Assembly (NCBI GenBank): GCA_964645755.1
Contig: CAZYBT010000058.1
Location: forward strand, 1 to 15,564
Direction: 5' to 3'
DNA from: VMCP01 sp964645755
GTDB lineage: Bacteria; Bacteroidota; Bacteroidia; NS11-12g; UBA955
DNA: 15,564 bases
Shown here in pieces: positions 13,973-15,564 of this stretch. Position 1 is the first letter of the stretch; every line of letters begins with the position of its first letter. The notes beneath the pieces are model-generated. The model did no database searches, was not told the origin of the DNA, and was given only the letters and a program-made list of their open reading frames with translations. The position numbers and the translations under genes were made by a program.

Positions 13973-15564
13973 TTATTCACTTACCACAACAGGTGCCAAA
14001 TAATTATACATATCGATTTCTACAGGAAATTCCATTTCAAATTGAATCACAACAACTGAATGGTTGGTGTTACCTACTTTACTTTCAATAAAACTATGTT
14101 CATTTTCTAATGGAGTTACTTTACCCATGAAATAAAAATCAAATCCTTCCCCATTATGCTTTTGAATAAATAGGATCACTGGAATATTGTTTTTCTTGCT
14201 TTCTCGAATCGCAATTACATCTTTACTATGTAAATACCTATCTTTTTTAGACATCCACTCAAAAATACTCGGACTTAAAAAATGATCATGATATTGTATG
14301 GATGCGTCAATATCTTTGTCTTTTTGCAGGGTCACAAATAACGGAATGCAATGAGGAAAAATTCGATAGCCATATATTACACTCTCCTGATTTGTATCTA
14401 AATTTATAATTCTACACAAGTCTTTTCTCGAGTATTTAGCATAAAGATAAAATCCTAATTGACGAATATTTCTTTTAGATTGAAGCTCAAATTTTGAGTA
14501 TCCATATTGAATGTTATCAGTTAAGAATTCTAAAAACTTCTGATTTGAAATGAGTTTTTCAAATACATCAGTTCTCAAAATTTCTTGCCCTTCCAATTTA
14601 AAAAGTGGATTTTCTGAAATTAATTTTATTGATTCTCTTCGTTTTGAAAACTCACAATTTAAATTCCTCAAAGCAGATTTTATAGTTGAAAGATCCGTTT
14701 CAAATCCAAATTTCTTATAAAACTCACTTTTCAACTCTTTAATCGATATGGAACTCTCTTTAATCATCAAATTCAACAAAAATGTCTCTTCGATTCGCTT
14801 TCCATTGTTAATCTCTCTATTAAATTCTCGTAAAATGGCTTTTTCATCTTCTCCTAATTTCCCAACCAAATAAGACTCTTGACTCTCCAAAAATTCAAAA
14901 TACGATTTTGAAGTATTGTCCATGACATATGCATAAGGATCTCGTGCAGCCGCTTTAACAAAGTCCATCATCATTGGTATACGACCGTGCTTATATCTCA
15001 TTAATTTGTAATCTTGGATAAGTTCCTTGCGTTGTTGAAATTTACCACTGTCTATAGACGTAAAAATTCTCTCTTTGGAAATTTTATCAAAATTGATTGT
15101 TGAAACACCTGGTAAAGACTCACTACCAGTAAGAACGAGTTTCCTAAGTGTATCTTTATTGTATGAATTTTCTCCATACAAGGCTATTGGAATAAGGTAA
15201 TTATTGGAATAATTACCAATAAAATCAATGATCGTTAAATACTCTTTATCTTCTGTTTTCCTCAAGCCCCTTCCCAATTGCTGAATAAATACGATTGCAG
15301 ATTGTGTAGGTCTAAGCATCACAACTTGATTGATTTTGGGTATATCAACTCCTTCATTGAATATATCAATCGTAAAAATATATTCTAATCTTTCATCATG
15401 ATTGTCTGACTCTATTCTGGATATGGCCTCTGCTCTTTCCGTATCTGTGCTTTCCCCAGTTAAAAATATAGATCGATATCCATTTTCATTGAACTTTTCA
15501 ACTATGAATCGTATTTCTTTTTCTTGATTTGGGGGACAAAAAACAAGACCTCGAACATTTCCAT
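13973..15564 (-). CDS. DUF3427-containing superfamily 2 helicase, N-terminal part outside window
   Basis: The reading frame is open from the right edge to the stop at 13973-13975, giving 529 visible residues; the start codon is not in the window. The first visible residues (GNVRGLVFCPPNQE, then GYRSIFLTGES) belong to the second RecA-like helicase domain. Motif V is DIFNEGVDIP (15338-15367) and motif VI is QQLGRGLRK (15257-15283), in the arrangement VVMLRPTQS-x-IVFIQQLGRGLRK typical of this family. The C-terminal part contains GFYLYAKYSRKDLCRIINL, IPLFVTLQKDKDIDAS and FDFYFMGKV, which match DUF3427. Full-length relatives are about 900-1000 residues and often carry an N-terminal phospholipase D-like nuclease followed by a DEAD/DEAH domain; those parts cannot be checked here. 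Such proteins are often found in defence islands. It lies 111 bp upstream of the exonuclease-RecQ-UvrD gene, on the same strand. Confidence 0.9.
   Translation of the reverse strand, partial: GNVRGLVFCPPNQEKEIRFIVEKFNENGYRSIFLTGESTDTERAEAISRIESDNHDERLEYIFTIDIFNEGVDIPKINQVVMLRPTQSAIVFIQQLGRGLRKTEDKEYLTIIDFIGNYSNNYLIPIALYGENSYNKDTLRKLVLTGSESLPGVSTINFDKISKERIFTSIDSGKFQQRKELIQDYKLMRYKHGRIPMMMDFVKAAARDPYAYVMDNTSKSYFEFLESQESYLVGKLGEDEKAILREFNREINNGKRIEETFLLNLMIKESSISIKELKSEFYKKFGFETDLSTIKSALRNLNCEFSKRRESIKLISENPLFKLEGQEILRTDVFEKLISNQKFLEFLTDNIQYGYSKFELQSKRNIRQLGFYLYAKYSRKDLCRIINLDTNQESVIYGYRIFPHCIPLFVTLQKDKDIDASIQYHDHFLSPSIFEWMSKKDRYLHSKDVIAIRESKKNNIPVILFIQKHNGEGFDFYFMGKVTPLENEHSFIESKVGNTNHSVVVIQFEMEFPVEIDMYNYLAPVVVSE

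Overview
The window looks like a chromosomal segment from an AT-rich member of the Bacteroidota, probably a flavobacterium-like lineage. Three signs support this. A giant secreted protein ends in a type IX secretion (T9SS) sorting domain. Several gene starts are preceded by TAnnTTTG-type -7 boxes with TTG/TTTG about 20 bases upstream, and Shine-Dalgarno sequences are weak or absent. The housekeeping threonyl-tRNA synthetase is a normal bacterial type. I cannot name the genus from sequence alone.

Layout. 1-1720 (minus) is thrS, cut at the left edge so that its C-terminal anticodon-binding part is mostly missing. 2010-2948 (plus) encodes an exported, probably outer-membrane protein of unknown role. 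2956-3993 is a compact REP-type module: an intact RAYT (REP-associated HUH/tyrosine transposase, 3214-3792) bracketed on both sides by arrays of a palindrome, GGGCGAAT-NNN-ATTCGCCC, with a variable three-base centre. 4000-7428 (minus) encodes a 1142-residue secreted protein with a TIG domain, a predicted seven-bladed FG-GAP/VCBS propeller and a T9SS tail. Its stop codon lies a few bases from the terminal hairpin of the repeat array. 7733-8356 (plus) encodes a membrane-anchored SOUL-family haem-binding-like protein.

From about 8400 to the right edge the character changes to what looks like accessory DNA, clearly richer in A+T by eye. It starts with a 69-residue XRE/HipB-like repressor (8445-8654) whose ATG directly abuts a 22-bp inverted repeat, probably its own operator. 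The gene overlapping it by ATGA is a stump followed by about 200 bp of broken coding sequence, so this appears to be a decayed toxin-antitoxin-like pair. Two very large minus-strand genes follow. 9050-13861 encodes a 1603-residue fusion of a DnaQ-like exonuclease, a RecQ helicase and a UvrD-type helicase. 13973-15564 encodes the C-terminal part of a superfamily 2 helicase with a DUF3427 domain, and its 5' part lies outside the window.

The adjacent, co-oriented pair of a DUF3427 helicase and an exonuclease-RecQ-UvrD fusion is the best candidate for an undescribed system here, plausibly phage defence or processing of foreign or damaged DNA. The gap between them carries a stem-loop and a well-formed Bacteroidota-type promoter, so the fusion gene may be expressed independently of its neighbour.
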